This document shows positions 9,183 through 18,415 of a stretch of 64,000 nucleotides of DNA, piece by piece. The translations under genes were made by a program, and so were the position numbers. Source of the stretch: Akkermansiaceae bacterium UBA6138. GTDB lineage: Bacteria; Verrucomicrobiota; Verrucomicrobiia; Verrucomicrobiales; DEV007. The stretch lies in contig DIVG01000026.1 in NCBI GenBank assembly GCA_002422425.1, positions 4,924 through 68,923 of the forward strand. Direction: 5' to 3'. Below the pieces are notes generated by a model. It saw only the letters and a list, made by a program, of their open reading frames with translations, searched no databases and was not told where the DNA came from. How positions within the stretch are numbered: the stretch's first letter is position 1; each line of letters starts with the position of its first letter.

Positions 9183-9776
9183 GTGAATTTCTTAAGCAAA
9201 CTCAAATCTGCACTTGTCACCGGGTTGATCATCGTGCTGCCCGTATGGTTGGCGCTGCTTTTGTTGGCGAAGCTGTTCGTGAAGCTGGGCGTGCTGGTGA
9301 AACCTGTCTCCAATCAGATGCCGGAAGGCATTAACCACCCGTATCTCGTTGCTGCCCTGGCATTGCTTTTCCTGTGCCTGTTGGTGGGAGTTCTCGTCAA
9401 CACCACAATCGGTCGTCTCATCGGCCGCTCGCTCGGTGAAAATGTCTTGATCCACGTCCCCGGCTATCAATCACTCCGCAACATCGCCCGCCAATTCGGC
9501 GATCAAACGATGCGGGATGGTTTCAAACCCGCTCTCATTGAGGTTGAGGACGGCTCCCTCGCGCCAGCCTTTCTCATCGAAGTGCACCCCACCGGTCAAA
9601 GCACGGTCTTCATGCCCTCGGTGCCTACTCCGATGGCCGGTTCGATTTTCATCATGCCGAGCGAACGCGTTCACCCGATCGATGTGCCGGTCACCGCCAT
9701 GATGAAATGCATCTCAAAGTGGGGCTCCGGCTCCGGCGAACTGCTCAAGGCTTACAGACCTCCCGAGGTGCGGTGA
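9183..9776 (+). CDS. DUF502 family membrane protein
   Basis: 197 residues from a GTG at 9183. Two membrane helices (about 10-32 and 55-75) flank a short periplasmic loop, and a cytoplasmic beta-rich domain follows. DUF502 hallmarks are present: ALVTGLIIVLPVWLALL, the IPGYQ-like motif IHVPGYQSLRNIARQ, and FMPSVPTPMAGSIFIMPSERV near the end. Function of the family is unknown; plant relatives are COV proteins. It has no obvious operon partner. Confidence 0.9.
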   Translation: MNFLSKLKSALVTGLIIVLPVWLALLLLAKLFVKLGVLVKPVSNQMPEGINHPYLVAALALLFLCLLVGVLVNTTIGRLIGRSLGENVLIHVPGYQSLRNIARQFGDQTMRDGFKPALIEVEDGSLAPAFLIEVHPTGQSTVFMPSVPTPMAGSIFIMPSERVHPIDVPVTAMMKCISKWGSGSGELLKAYRPPEVR

Positions 9777-9896
9777 CGAGGGCTCTTCGAAGCAAGGCTT
9801 TAAGGCTGCGTTGCCGGGTTGAAACGCCAAGGAAAAGCGCCGTCCCGCGGTGCATTTTTCTATTTCCCTTTTCAAAATTGACCTGCATCTTCCGAC

Positions 9897-10136
9897 ATGT
9901 CCGAACCCAAAATCGCCGCTACAACGCCCTGCAAAATGGTTCTCGAAGCAGGGAAGACCTACTACTACTGCACCTGCGGCCAATCCGCCGGCCAACCCTG
10001 GTGCGATGGCTCCCACAAGGGCTCCGGTTTTGCCCCGAAGTCTTTCACCGCCGAAAAAGACGGGAACGCCTTCCTCTGTCAGTGCAAACACTCGGGGAAC
10101 GCCCCGTTCTGTGACGGATCCCACTCCTCACTCTGA
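9897..10136 (+). CDS. CDGSH iron-sulfur domain protein (tandem)
   Basis: 79-residue protein with two CDGSH-type [2Fe-2S] motifs: CTCGQSAGQPWCDGSH (about 25-40) and CQCKHSGNAPFCDGSH (about 61-76). Each supplies three Cys and one His ligand as in mitoNEET. There is no membrane anchor, so it should be a soluble redox or cluster-transfer protein carrying two clusters on one chain, like other bacterial and Miner2-type members. Single gene, convergent with the sigma-54 activator gene 13 bp away. Confidence 0.93.
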   Translation: MSEPKIAATTPCKMVLEAGKTYYYCTCGQSAGQPWCDGSHKGSGFAPKSFTAEKDGNAFLCQCKHSGNAPFCDGSHSSL

Positions 10137-10149
10137 GACGCCGCCCCGC

Positions 10150-11556
10150 CTACGCCTTTTCCGACCTCGTCACGAGGTGACCGAGCATCTCGTCCACCGA
10201 GAGGTGAAGGATCCGGGCCGCTTTCTCGTCACTCCCGGTCTCGCGCTGTGCCGTCTCAACGAGCATCCGCACGGCGAGCTCGACCGGAGATTCCCCCGAA
10301 ACCTGGGCGGCGCGGAGAAATCGCTCCGCCGACCGCTCCAGCGCGGTCCGCTCGTTGTCGCTGCCGCCGCTCTGGTCAAAGGGCAAATCACCGGGCAGAA
10401 GGACATTTCCCGAAGCGAGGACACAGGCCCGCTGGACCAGATTCTCAAGCTCGCGAACGTTTCCGGGCCAGTGGTAGCCCTCAAGCATCTCGACGGCTTC
10501 CCTGGAAAACTGCATCGCCCGGTTTTTCCCCATCTCGGTGCGTTTCTGCAGAAAGTGTTCGGCGAGCAACCGAATATCTTCGACCCGGCGACGGAGCGGC
10601 GGAATGTGGATGCGCACGACGTTAAGACGGTAAAAAAGATCCTCGCGGAAAAGATTATTCTCCACCTCTTCTTCGAGACGCTTGTTCGTCGCGGCGAGGA
10701 TGCGGACATCGCTGTGGAGCGTCTGATTGCCTCCGACGCGGGAAAATTCGCCGCTCTGAAGGACTCGGAGGAGCTTACTCTGGACCTCGAGCGGCATGTC
10801 GCCGATTTCGTCGAGGAAAAGGGTGCCACCGTTGCATTGCTCGAAGCGGCCGACCCGCTGATTCACCGCCCCGGTAAAGGCACCTTTCTCGTGGCCGAAG
10901 AGTTCGCTCTCAAGGAGATTACTCGGAATCGCAGCGCAATTGATTGCGACGTATTCCGCTTTGGCGCGACGGGAAAATTTGTGAATCGCGTTCGAAACCA
11001 CCTCTTTCCCGACCCCGCTCTCTCCCGTGATGAGCACCGGAGCATCGGCACGGGCCACTCTGCCGATCAGTTTGTAGACATCCTGCATCGCCGGCGAGCG
11101 ACCGATGATGAGGTCATCAGTCGGCTGAGGCGGCATGATGGACTCCGCCCTGGACTTATCCTCCGCCACCCGCATCTGCTCCGCCGCCTGGAGAGCGCGC
11201 TCAGCGACCTGACGAAGCTCGAAGTTGACGGATTCCCGGCGCAGGACGTCAAAAGCCCCGAGCCGCATCGACTCGATCACCGCATTGGTCGAATGCACGA
11301 GACCGTTAAGAATCACCATCGCATTCGGATTCGACATGCGAATTCGCTTCAACAACTCCACCCCGTCAATGGGGCGAAGATGAAATTCCGCGATAAGAAG
11401 ATCAGCGCGACGTTCCGAAAAAAGCTTGAGGGCTTCATCCGAAGACCTCGTCGTTAACACTTCCACCGTCTCCGCCTCCAAATGCCGGGATGCCCAATCG
11501 AGGAAATCCGGGTCATTATCCGCAATAACGACCGTTTGTTTTTGGGTATCTTCCAT
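10150..11556 (-). CDS. Sigma-54-dependent response regulator (NtrC family) with degenerate receiver domain
   Basis: 468 residues from the ATG at 11556. Residues 5-125 fold like a receiver domain, 165-400 are a complete AAA+ sigma-54 activator (Walker A GESGVGKE, GAFTGA loop that contacts sigma-54, Walker B LFLDEIGD, sensor motif NVRELENLVQRA), and the last 60 residues hold a weak Fis-type helix-turn-helix (EKAARILHLSVDEML). The phospho-acceptor Asp is replaced by Glu57 (LLIAEFHL), the conserved Thr by Asn84 and the conserved Lys by Arg107, so normal phosphorylation is unlikely. No histidine kinase gene is nearby. Activation may be constitutive or phosphorylation-independent. Confidence 0.9.
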   Translation of the reverse strand: MEDTQKQTVVIADNDPDFLDWASRHLEAETVEVLTTRSSDEALKLFSERRADLLIAEFHLRPIDGVELLKRIRMSNPNAMVILNGLVHSTNAVIESMRLGAFDVLRRESVNFELRQVAERALQAAEQMRVAEDKSRAESIMPPQPTDDLIIGRSPAMQDVYKLIGRVARADAPVLITGESGVGKEVVSNAIHKFSRRAKAEYVAINCAAIPSNLLESELFGHEKGAFTGAVNQRVGRFEQCNGGTLFLDEIGDMPLEVQSKLLRVLQSGEFSRVGGNQTLHSDVRILAATNKRLEEEVENNLFREDLFYRLNVVRIHIPPLRRRVEDIRLLAEHFLQKRTEMGKNRAMQFSREAVEMLEGYHWPGNVRELENLVQRACVLASGNVLLPGDLPFDQSGGSDNERTALERSAERFLRAAQVSGESPVELAVRMLVETAQRETGSDEKAARILHLSVDEMLGHLVTRSEKA

Positions 11557-11660
11557 ATAGGGTTGAACCTCAGCGGGCGAAAGCGGAACCCTCTTCCCTT
11601 CCGCGCCCCGGAGGATCCCGATTATAACACAATCCCGCATTTTCTCCGCGATTTTAGCAA

Positions 11661-12983
11661 ATGAAATACCTCGAAATTCCTTCGGATCTCTTCACTAAAA
11701 ATCGCGCCCGCCTGTGTCGATCACTCCCCGACTCCGCTCTCGCCGTGGTTCATTCAGCCGACATCCCTTGGCGCAGTGGCGACGGATCCATGCTTTTTAT
11801 CCAGAACTCCGACCTCTTTTATCTCACCGGAATCGATCAGGAGGAAACGATCCTCCTCCTCTGTCCCGGACATCCCGACCCGAATCTGCGTGAGGTCCTC
11901 TTCGTCCGCGAGACTTCCGAACTCATCGCTATCTGGGAAGGGCACAAGGTCACCCACGAAGAGGCGACAAAAATCTCCGGGATCGGCAGCGTCAGGTGGA
12001 CGAACGAGTTCGACGCCGTCTTCCGCCGCATGACCCGGCTCGTTGATACAATTTTCCTCAATCACAACGAGCACGCCCGTTCCGGTGCGCCGGTGAATTT
12101 TTCAATCGACGACCGGTTCCGGCATCATTGCCAGAAAAAATACCCGAGCCATCGCTACGCGAGACTTGCACCGGTTCTCCACCGGCTCCGCATCGAAAAA
12201 TCGTCGGAAGAAATCGCCCTGACACAGACCGCCTGCGACATCACCGCGCGGGGGTTTGAGAGGATTCTTGGTTTTGTCAGGCCGGGAGTGGTTGAATACG
12301 AGATCGAGGCCGAACTCCTCCACGAGTTCGTCAGGCACGGTTCTCGGGGTTTCGCCTACCAGCCCATCATCGCCTCGGGCGCGAATGCGAATGTGCTCCA
12401 CTACATTACCAATGATCAGGTCTGCCACGACGGCGATCTTGTCCTCCTTGATGTCGCCGCCGAATATGCGAACTACAACGCCGACCTCACCCGCACCATC
12501 CCCGTAAACGGGAAATACACCCCGCGGCAGCGCGCCGTCTACGAGGCCGTCCTCCGCATCCTGCGGCTCTGCATCGACGAGCTCATCGTGCCCGGCAAAC
12601 ACATGAAAAAAGAGTTCCATCCCGAGATGGCCCGTGCCCTCGAGGAGGAACTCATCGCCCTCGGGCTCATCGAGGCTGAGGTCGTCGCGACCGAGCGCAC
12701 GCAGGGGGATCTCCCCGAGGAAAAACGGGCCTACCGGAAGTATATGATGCACGGCGTCTCCCACAGCCTCGGGCTCGACGTCCACGACGTCACCCCGGTC
12801 GAGGCCGTCTTTGTTGAGAACATGATCGTCACCGTCGAGCCCGGCATCTACCTACCCGAAGAGGGCTTTGGCATCCGCCTTGAAAATGATATCGTCGTGA
12901 AAAAGAGCGGCAATATCGACCTGATGGCTTCCATCCCGATCGAACCCGAGGAGATCGAAGCGCTCATGGCCCGAAAATCCTGA
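11661..12983 (+). CDS. pepP: Xaa-Pro aminopeptidase (M24B)
   Basis: 440 residues. Removes an N-terminal residue next to proline. An aminopeptidase P N-terminal domain (about 5-165) contains the FYLTGIDQEETILLL motif, and a pita-bread catalytic domain follows. The five metal ligands of the M24 family are in place: the two Asp in LLDVAAEYANYNADLTRT, His in HGVSHSLGLDVHD, Glu in VEPGIYLPEEG and Glu in RLENDIVV. Seventeen bases separate it from the downstream enolase-superfamily gene, so the two are probably co-transcribed and may act together on peptides. Confidence 0.94.
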   Translation: MKYLEIPSDLFTKNRARLCRSLPDSALAVVHSADIPWRSGDGSMLFIQNSDLFYLTGIDQEETILLLCPGHPDPNLREVLFVRETSELIAIWEGHKVTHEEATKISGIGSVRWTNEFDAVFRRMTRLVDTIFLNHNEHARSGAPVNFSIDDRFRHHCQKKYPSHRYARLAPVLHRLRIEKSSEEIALTQTACDITARGFERILGFVRPGVVEYEIEAELLHEFVRHGSRGFAYQPIIASGANANVLHYITNDQVCHDGDLVLLDVAAEYANYNADLTRTIPVNGKYTPRQRAVYEAVLRILRLCIDELIVPGKHMKKEFHPEMARALEEELIALGLIEAEVVATERTQGDLPEEKRAYRKYMMHGVSHSLGLDVHDVTPVEAVFVENMIVTVEPGIYLPEEGFGIRLENDIVVKKSGNIDLMASIPIEPEEIEALMARKS

Positions 12984-13000
12984 CAACTTCTTATTCTATC

Positions 13001-14398
13001 ATGTCCGCCTCCAGCAAAAACGCCTCCATCCGCGAAGTCACCCTCTATTTTCTCCCCGTCGAAATGCGGGTGCCGCTCAAATTCGGCAATCAGGTCGTCG
13101 AATCCGTCACCTGCGCCCGCGCCCGCATCGTCGTCGAGGGCACCGACGGCAAAACCGCCGTCGGCTGGGGCGAGACCCCCCTCGCCGTCGCCTGGGTCTG
13201 GCCTTCCTCTCTCACCTACGAAGAGCGACACACCGCGATGAAAGACTTCACCCTCCTCATCGCGAAAACGTTGAATGACTGGCGCGAGGCCGGGCATCCC
13301 CTCGAGCTCGGCTTCGACTTCATCGAGCACCGCCTCCACGCCCTGCAGGATGAATTCAATTCAACCCGCCCCGTCGAATCCGCCCTGCCCCACCTCGCCG
13401 CGCTCGTCTGCTTTTCACTCTTCGACATCGCCGTCCACGACGCCTACGGGCAGCTCCACGAGTGCCGCACCTACGGCACCTACCACGCCGACTTCATGTC
13501 GCGCGATCTCGGCGACTTCATCGAGCCGCTCGCAGGGTTCCCCTCCTTCAAAGGCAAATACCCGGCCGACTTCCTTGTCGCCCATCCCACCCTGAAGCTC
13601 CCCGTCTGGCATCTCGTCGGCGGACTCGATCCGCTCGGCGAAGATGAACTCACCGGCACTGAACCACAGGACGGCTACCCGACCATGCTCACCGACTGGA
13701 TCGCCGAAGACGGACTTGACTGTCTCAAGATCAAGCTGCGCGGCAACGACGCTGCCTGGGACTACGACAGACTCGCCAAGATCGGCCGCATTTCCCGCGA
13801 GACCGGGGTGACCTGGCTCACGACCGACTTCAACTGCACCGTGACCGACCCCGCTTACGTCAACAAAATCCTCGACCGGCTCAAGGACGAGGACCCCGTC
13901 ACCTACCAGAAGATTCTCTACGTCGAACAACCCTTTCCCTACGACCTCGAGGCCAACCGCATCGACGTGCGCAGCGTCAGCGCCCGCAAGCCACTCTTCA
14001 TGGATGAGAGCGCCCACGACTGGAAATTGGTGCGGCTCGGACGCGAACTGGGCTGGACCGGCGTCGCCCTCAAGACCTGCAAAACCCAGACCGGCGCCCT
14101 CCTCAGCCTCTGCTGGGCCAAGGCCCACGGCATGACCCTGATGGTGCAGGACCTCACCAACCCGATGCTCGCGCAGATCCCGCACTTCCTCCTCGCCGCC
14201 CACGCCGGCACGATCATGGGCGTGGAGTCCAACGGGATGCAGTTTTACCCCGAAGCGAGCGCTCCGGAGCGACACGTTCATCCGGGGTTGTTCAAGAGAA
14301 AAGCGGGCGTCCTCGACGGTTCAACTCTTTCGGAAAAAGGGTTCGGCTATCGGGTTGAGGAAGTGGAGAGGGAGTTGCCGGAGGCCGTTTTCGGGTGA
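13001..14398 (+). CDS. Enolase-superfamily enzyme (mandelate racemase/muconate lactonizing type)
   Basis: 465 residues, longer than the usual 350-400 of the family because of inserts in the capping domain. The barrel carries the expected catalytic set: KxK in CLKIKLRGND, the metal-binding Asp in TTDFNC, Glu in VEQPFPYD, Asp/Glu in MDESAHDW and the opposing Lys in ALKTCKTQTGALLS. These support proton abstraction next to a carboxylate, as in racemases, epimerases and sugar-acid dehydratases. Adjacency to pepP hints at a dipeptide or amino-acid epimerase, but specificity cannot be read from the sequence. Confidence 0.85.
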   Translation: MSASSKNASIREVTLYFLPVEMRVPLKFGNQVVESVTCARARIVVEGTDGKTAVGWGETPLAVAWVWPSSLTYEERHTAMKDFTLLIAKTLNDWREAGHPLELGFDFIEHRLHALQDEFNSTRPVESALPHLAALVCFSLFDIAVHDAYGQLHECRTYGTYHADFMSRDLGDFIEPLAGFPSFKGKYPADFLVAHPTLKLPVWHLVGGLDPLGEDELTGTEPQDGYPTMLTDWIAEDGLDCLKIKLRGNDAAWDYDRLAKIGRISRETGVTWLTTDFNCTVTDPAYVNKILDRLKDEDPVTYQKILYVEQPFPYDLEANRIDVRSVSARKPLFMDESAHDWKLVRLGRELGWTGVALKTCKTQTGALLSLCWAKAHGMTLMVQDLTNPMLAQIPHFLLAAHAGTIMGVESNGMQFYPEASAPERHVHPGLFKRKAGVLDGSTLSEKGFGYRVEEVERELPEAVFG

Positions 14399-14419
14399 GA
14401 GTCGCGTCGCGACAAAGTC

Positions 14420-14869
14420 TCACTCGGTCGAGGTCCGCGTCTCGTTTTTCAGAGCCGCCGCGAGCGTGTGCCACGCTAGAGTGGCACATTTAACCCGCGC
14501 AGGGAACTTCCGCACGCCGAGCAGGGCGGCCAGCTCTCCAAGAGCAAAGGGATCGACAGTCGGTTCCTCCTTCGCGGTGAGCATCTCGACGACTTCGTCA
14601 ATCTTTGCATCGAGATTGGAGCCGCTGAGACCCTTGATCGCCTCCGTCATGATCGACGCCGAAGCCCGCGAGATAGCGCAGCCCTCCCCGGTAAACTTCA
14701 CCGCCTCGACGAGGGGACCACTCTGCCGCACGAAGATCTTCAGCCTGTCGCCGCAAAGCGGGTTGTAGCCCTCGGCTTCATGGCTGTGCGGGATGAGTTC
14801 ACCCTCGTTACGGGGGCGCTTGTTGTGGCTCAGGATAATCTCCTGATAGAGGTCTTCGAGGTTATCCAT
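14420..14869 (-). CDS. sufU: SufU/IscU-like iron-sulfur scaffold or sulfur-transfer protein
   Basis: 149 residues from the ATG at 14869 (MDNLEDLYQEIIL). The three Cys and the Asp that bind zinc or the nascent cluster are present: NPLCGDRLKIF, GEGCAISRASASIM and RVKCATLAW. The 18-20 residue insertion between the second and third Cys (LTAKEEP...LGVRKFP) marks the SufU rather than the IscU branch. SufU accepts persulfide sulfur from SufS. No other suf gene is in the window. It is convergent with the enolase-superfamily gene. Confidence 0.9.
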   Translation of the reverse strand: MDNLEDLYQEIILSHNKRPRNEGELIPHSHEAEGYNPLCGDRLKIFVRQSGPLVEAVKFTGEGCAISRASASIMTEAIKGLSGSNLDAKIDEVVEMLTAKEEPTVDPFALGELAALLGVRKFPARVKCATLAWHTLAAALKNETRTSTE

Positions 14870-14979
14870 CGTGGAAGAAAATACGAACCGTGGAACGAGT
14901 CGGCAACTGGTCAAGGGCAAGAGAGCGATCCAACCCGTTCAGACCACTCAGCGTTCAGCGCCGAACCTCCCGCCAGCAA

Positions 14980-15061
14980 TACCGGGAACAGGACTCGAAC
15001 CTGCACACCTTACGGCACTTGATCCTAAGTCAAGCGTGTCTACCAATTCCACCACCCCGGC
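14980..15061 (-). tRNA. tRNA-Leu (anticodon UAG)
   Basis: 82 nt reading from 15061 down. Acceptor stem GCCGGGG pairs with TCCCGGT with G-U pairs at both ends. The anticodon arm is CTTGA-CTTAGGA-TCAAG, giving anticodon TAG for Leu codon CTA. A long class II variable arm and a T arm GCAGG-TTCGAGT-CCTGT follow. CCA is not encoded after the discriminator A. Upstream on the minus strand, at 15137-15190, lies a tandem repeat. Confidence 0.95.
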
Positions 15062-15136
15062 CTTTCGCTGAAGCTAAGGTGCCATCACCCGCAAAGAAGA
15101 CAAGCCGCGAGGTCAGGGATTTTAGGCGATTCGCTT

Positions 15137-15190
15137 CCCGAGAAAACCCAATAGAGGGCCAGGCCCGAGAAAACCCAATAGAGGGCCAGG
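15137..15190. repeat. 27-bp tandem repeat, two full copies
   Basis: Two exact head-to-tail copies of a 27-bp unit at 15137-15163 and 15164-15190, with three further bases (ccc) of a third copy. The unit starts cccgagaaaacccaatag and ends agggccagg. The last copy runs into a short GC palindrome followed by five T. The repeat is in the 282-bp gap between tRNA-Leu and the SNF2 gene, in which I see no gene. Confidence 0.9.
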
Positions 15191-15343
15191 CCCTTTTTAA
15201 AATTTGGTTTAGATAAAAACTCTTGGTGATTTATTCGACAGCTACTAATTACGAAAAAATGAAATGTTTTTTATCATTGCGTTGTTCTGCAGGGATGGCG
15301 GATCGGATTGAATTCACACGGATCGGGGTTACTTCTTCGCCCC

Positions 15344-18300
15344 ATGAGCGATCCCGTAGCACTCAGCCGCCAGTTCCTCTCCGACACCGGCGGTTGGAAG
15401 GAGATGAAGGAAGCCCGGGCGATCCATGCGGCGGGCCGGGTCTCGGAGGCCGTCTACCGCAACGGTCTCCTCGAAGGGATCGTGCGCGAAGGGAGCAAGT
15501 CGCTCAAGGTCCGTCTCGAGTTCCGATCGCGGACCAATGTGGTGAATCATTGCCCCTGCTTCCGGGCGAGACGCGACGGGATCATCTGCGCCCATGCCCT
15601 CGCGACGGGGCTGGAGGTGCTCGAACCGACCGTGCCGAGGACGGCTCCGGCTGGCCAGATAGGGCAGGCATCGACGGGAGGCGGTCCCGCGAGCGTTCGT
15701 CCGCCTGCCGTGGAGCTGAGCCCGGACTGGCCGCGGCTCACGGAGATAGCGGACGAGGCGGCGACTCCGGGACAGTTGTTCCTCGTGATTGCTCCGAATC
15801 TCGCGGCGGCGTGGGAAAAAGGACGCCTCACCGTCGGCGTCGAAGTGTCTATCGAGGGAGCGCGGCGGCTCCTTAAGGCAGTGCCCCCCGGGACGACCCT
15901 CTTCCTCGACACGGGGGACGCCTTTCTCTACCGCGCCCTGCAGCAACTCTCGCCGACGGAGGTGCCGGGAATGCTGCTGATTGCGGCCGATGCCTTTTCA
16001 CAACTGCTCGCGACGGTGCCGGGGCATCCGGGAATCACGCTCGGGAAAAACGAAGCACTTCACGTCTCCCCCCGACCCCTCCGCCCGGCCCTGAGGCGGC
16101 ACAAGAGTCTGCGCTTTCGAGTGGAATGGGCGACCGGACAGATTCCGCTGCTCGCCCCGTCGGGGAGCTGGGTCTTTGACGGGAAAAATCGGCTCCAGCC
16201 CGTTGCTCACGGTCTCGGGTCGGAGGCGATGGCACTGCTCGGCGACGGGCTCAGCCTCGATTCGGCCGCTTTTGCGACGACGTTTCCCCTGTGGCAGGAC
16301 CATTTTGACACAAGCGGCATCACTCTTTCCCGGCCGAAGCCAACGGTGCGGCTGGAGCTCGAAGGTTCGCTCAATCACCTCGACGCGGATCTCGCTTTTA
16401 CCTACGGAGACGAGGTCATCGCGGCGGCGGCGGACAGACCGGCGGTGCAGGAAAAGGGAAACGTCCTCGAGCTGTCCGACCTCGCGACGGAAAGGGCGGC
16501 TATCGCCGAGCTCGAGGCGGCGGGATTCGGGCGTCGGGGATCGGAGGGGCGTTTTGTCTTGAAGGACAAGGCGGCGATTTTGCAATTTCTCGCGCATGGC
16601 TACCCCGCTTTCCAGCGGCGATGGGAGACGAGCACGAAAGAGCGATTCGATCATGCCCTCGGGCAGGTCGAGCCCATCACCACGACGATGCATTTCCGCC
16701 CCGGCGGGGAGGACTGGTTCGCGCTGGAGATCGATTTCGGGACACCCTCGGGAGAGTCCATCTCGCGGCAGGAGATCCAGCGACTCCTCCAGATGGGTCA
16801 GGCGGGTAAGCCGGTCGCGGGTGGAAAAATCGCGGTGCTCGACACCGGTCTCGCGGGCAGTCTCGGAGAAATCATCAGCGACTGCGATCCCGAGCAACTC
16901 CAGCCGGGAACCTACCGGGTCGATCAGGCGCAGGCGGGTTATCTGCGCGAAACGGTAAGCGAGCTGGGCTTCGGCGCGGACGGGGTGTTGCCCTGGAAAA
17001 GTGCGGGGGAGGCGATCCGTTTTTACGACCTCTCCGACGAACTCAGCGCGACCTTGCGTCCCTACCAGCGCACCGGCGTGGAGTGGATGCAGGGCCTCGC
17101 CTCGCAGGGCATGGGCGGCATCCTCGCCGATGACATGGGTCTGGGAAAAACGCTTCAGACTTTGTCCTTTCTTTACTCGGTGGGTGGTTCGGCGCTGGTC
17201 GTGTGCCCATCCTCGCTCGTCCACAACTGGGTCGCCGAGGCGGAGAAATTTGTCCCCGATCTCAAGGCTGTCGCGATCGAAGGGTCCGATCGGGAAAAGG
17301 TGTTGGCGGAACATGGCGACGCCGACATTCTCGTAACGAGCTACGCGCTGCTGCGTCGTGACGAGGGCTGGTATCAGGACCGCGAGTTTGATGTCGTCAT
17401 TCTCGATGAGGCACAGAATATTAAAAATCCGGAGGCACAGGTCAGTCGGGCGGCGCATCGTCTCAAGGGCACTTATCGATTTGCCCTGACGGGGACGCCG
17501 ATCGAGAACTCGGCGCAGGATCTCTGGTCCATCGCCCGTTTTGCCCTACCCGGGTATCTCGGCAGTCGCGAGACCTTCACGGATCGTTTTGTGAAACCGT
17601 TAGGATCGGTCGATGCTTCTTCTTCGGTGCGGGACCGGCTTGCGAGGAGGTTGCGTCCTGTCATCCTGCGCCGCCTCAAGAGCGAAGTGGCCCGTGACCT
17701 GCCGGAGAAAATCGAGCAGGTCGTCTTCTGCGATTTGAAACCAAAACAGCGCGAAGTCTACACCAAGCTATTGCAGGAGAGCAAGACCTCGCTGCTCGAG
17801 GCCGAAGGCGGACGCAAGCGCATGCTCGCGCTGACCGCGCTGCTAAGGCTGCGGCAGACCTGCTGCGACCTGCGTCTGCTCGGGCTGCGGGATCTCGCGG
17901 AAGAGGATGCGTCGGTCAAAGCGGAGGTCCTCGCCGAGCTGCTCGAGGAAGCGCTCGAGGGCGGTCATCGCGTCCTCGTTTTCAGTCAATTTGTGGAGAT
18001 GTTACAGCTCATCGTGCCGCAGCTCGCCGCGAAACAAATCGATTTTTGTTACCTCGACGGTCAGACGCGGAACCGCGCCGATGTCGTGAAGCGATTTCAG
18101 ACGAAAGAGGTGCCCGTCTTTTTGATCAGTCTCAAAGCCGGTGGCGTCGGGCTCAACCTCACCGGAGCAGACACGGTCATCCATGTCGATCCCTGGTGGA
18201 ACCCCGCCGTCGAAGCCCAGGCGACTGACCGCGCCCACCGGATCGGGCAGGACCGCGTTGTAACGAGTTACAAGCTGATTACGAGAAACACCGTCGAGGA

Positions 18301-18409
18301 AAAAATCCTTTCCCTCCAGAATCGCAAGCGCGCCCTGACCGCTTCCCTCCTCGGCGAAGCGGGCGATGCGCATCTGAGCGAGGGAGAGCTGATGAGTTTG
18401 TTTGAGTGA
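15344..18409 (+). CDS. SWIM zinc finger + SNF2-family DEAD/DEAH helicase
   Basis: 1021 residues from the ATG at 15344 (MSDPVALSR); an in-frame TTG at 15308 would add 12. Near residue 70 is a SWIM zinc motif (CPCFRARRDGIICAHA). The C-terminal half is a SNF2/Swi2 ATPase: DDMGLGKTLQ (Walker A), VILDEAQNIKNP (Walker B), LTGTPIENS (motif III), DGQTRNRADVVKRF and DPWWNPAVEAQATDRAHRIGQ (motifs V-VI). Bacterial members are thought to remodel DNA-protein complexes or RNA polymerase; this one's exact role is unknown. It runs head-on into hflC with a 6-bp gap. Confidence 0.93.
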   Translation: MSDPVALSRQFLSDTGGWKEMKEARAIHAAGRVSEAVYRNGLLEGIVREGSKSLKVRLEFRSRTNVVNHCPCFRARRDGIICAHALATGLEVLEPTVPRTAPAGQIGQASTGGGPASVRPPAVELSPDWPRLTEIADEAATPGQLFLVIAPNLAAAWEKGRLTVGVEVSIEGARRLLKAVPPGTTLFLDTGDAFLYRALQQLSPTEVPGMLLIAADAFSQLLATVPGHPGITLGKNEALHVSPRPLRPALRRHKSLRFRVEWATGQIPLLAPSGSWVFDGKNRLQPVAHGLGSEAMALLGDGLSLDSAAFATTFPLWQDHFDTSGITLSRPKPTVRLELEGSLNHLDADLAFTYGDEVIAAAADRPAVQEKGNVLELSDLATERAAIAELEAAGFGRRGSEGRFVLKDKAAILQFLAHGYPAFQRRWETSTKERFDHALGQVEPITTTMHFRPGGEDWFALEIDFGTPSGESISRQEIQRLLQMGQAGKPVAGGKIAVLDTGLAGSLGEIISDCDPEQLQPGTYRVDQAQAGYLRETVSELGFGADGVLPWKSAGEAIRFYDLSDELSATLRPYQRTGVEWMQGLASQGMGGILADDMGLGKTLQTLSFLYSVGGSALVVCPSSLVHNWVAEAEKFVPDLKAVAIEGSDREKVLAEHGDADILVTSYALLRRDEGWYQDREFDVVILDEAQNIKNPEAQVSRAAHRLKGTYRFALTGTPIENSAQDLWSIARFALPGYLGSRETFTDRFVKPLGSVDASSSVRDRLARRLRPVILRRLKSEVARDLPEKIEQVVFCDLKPKQREVYTKLLQESKTSLLEAEGGRKRMLALTALLRLRQTCCDLRLLGLRDLAEEDASVKAEVLAELLEEALEGGHRVLVFSQFVEMLQLIVPQLAAKQIDFCYLDGQTRNRADVVKRFQTKEVPVFLISLKAGGVGLNLTGADTVIHVDPWWNPAVEAQATDRAHRIGQDRVVTSYKLITRNTVEEKILSLQNRKRALTASLLGEAGDAHLSEGELMSLFE

Positions 18410-18415
18410 GGTCTC

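Noticed and set aside
9850..11457. Long open frame (535 codons) on the plus strand opposite the sigma-54 activator
   Set aside because: The minus strand has a full, motif-rich NtrC-type protein; the plus frame has no family features and overlaps the CDGSH gene in another frame.
15181..15196. Terminator-like GC palindrome followed by five T
   Set aside because: It points along the plus strand, where no gene lies upstream; it is part of the tandem repeat.
15998..17458. Open frame on the minus strand across the SNF2 gene
   Set aside because: Arg/Leu-rich composition and no conserved motif; SNF2 motifs on the plus strand cover the region.
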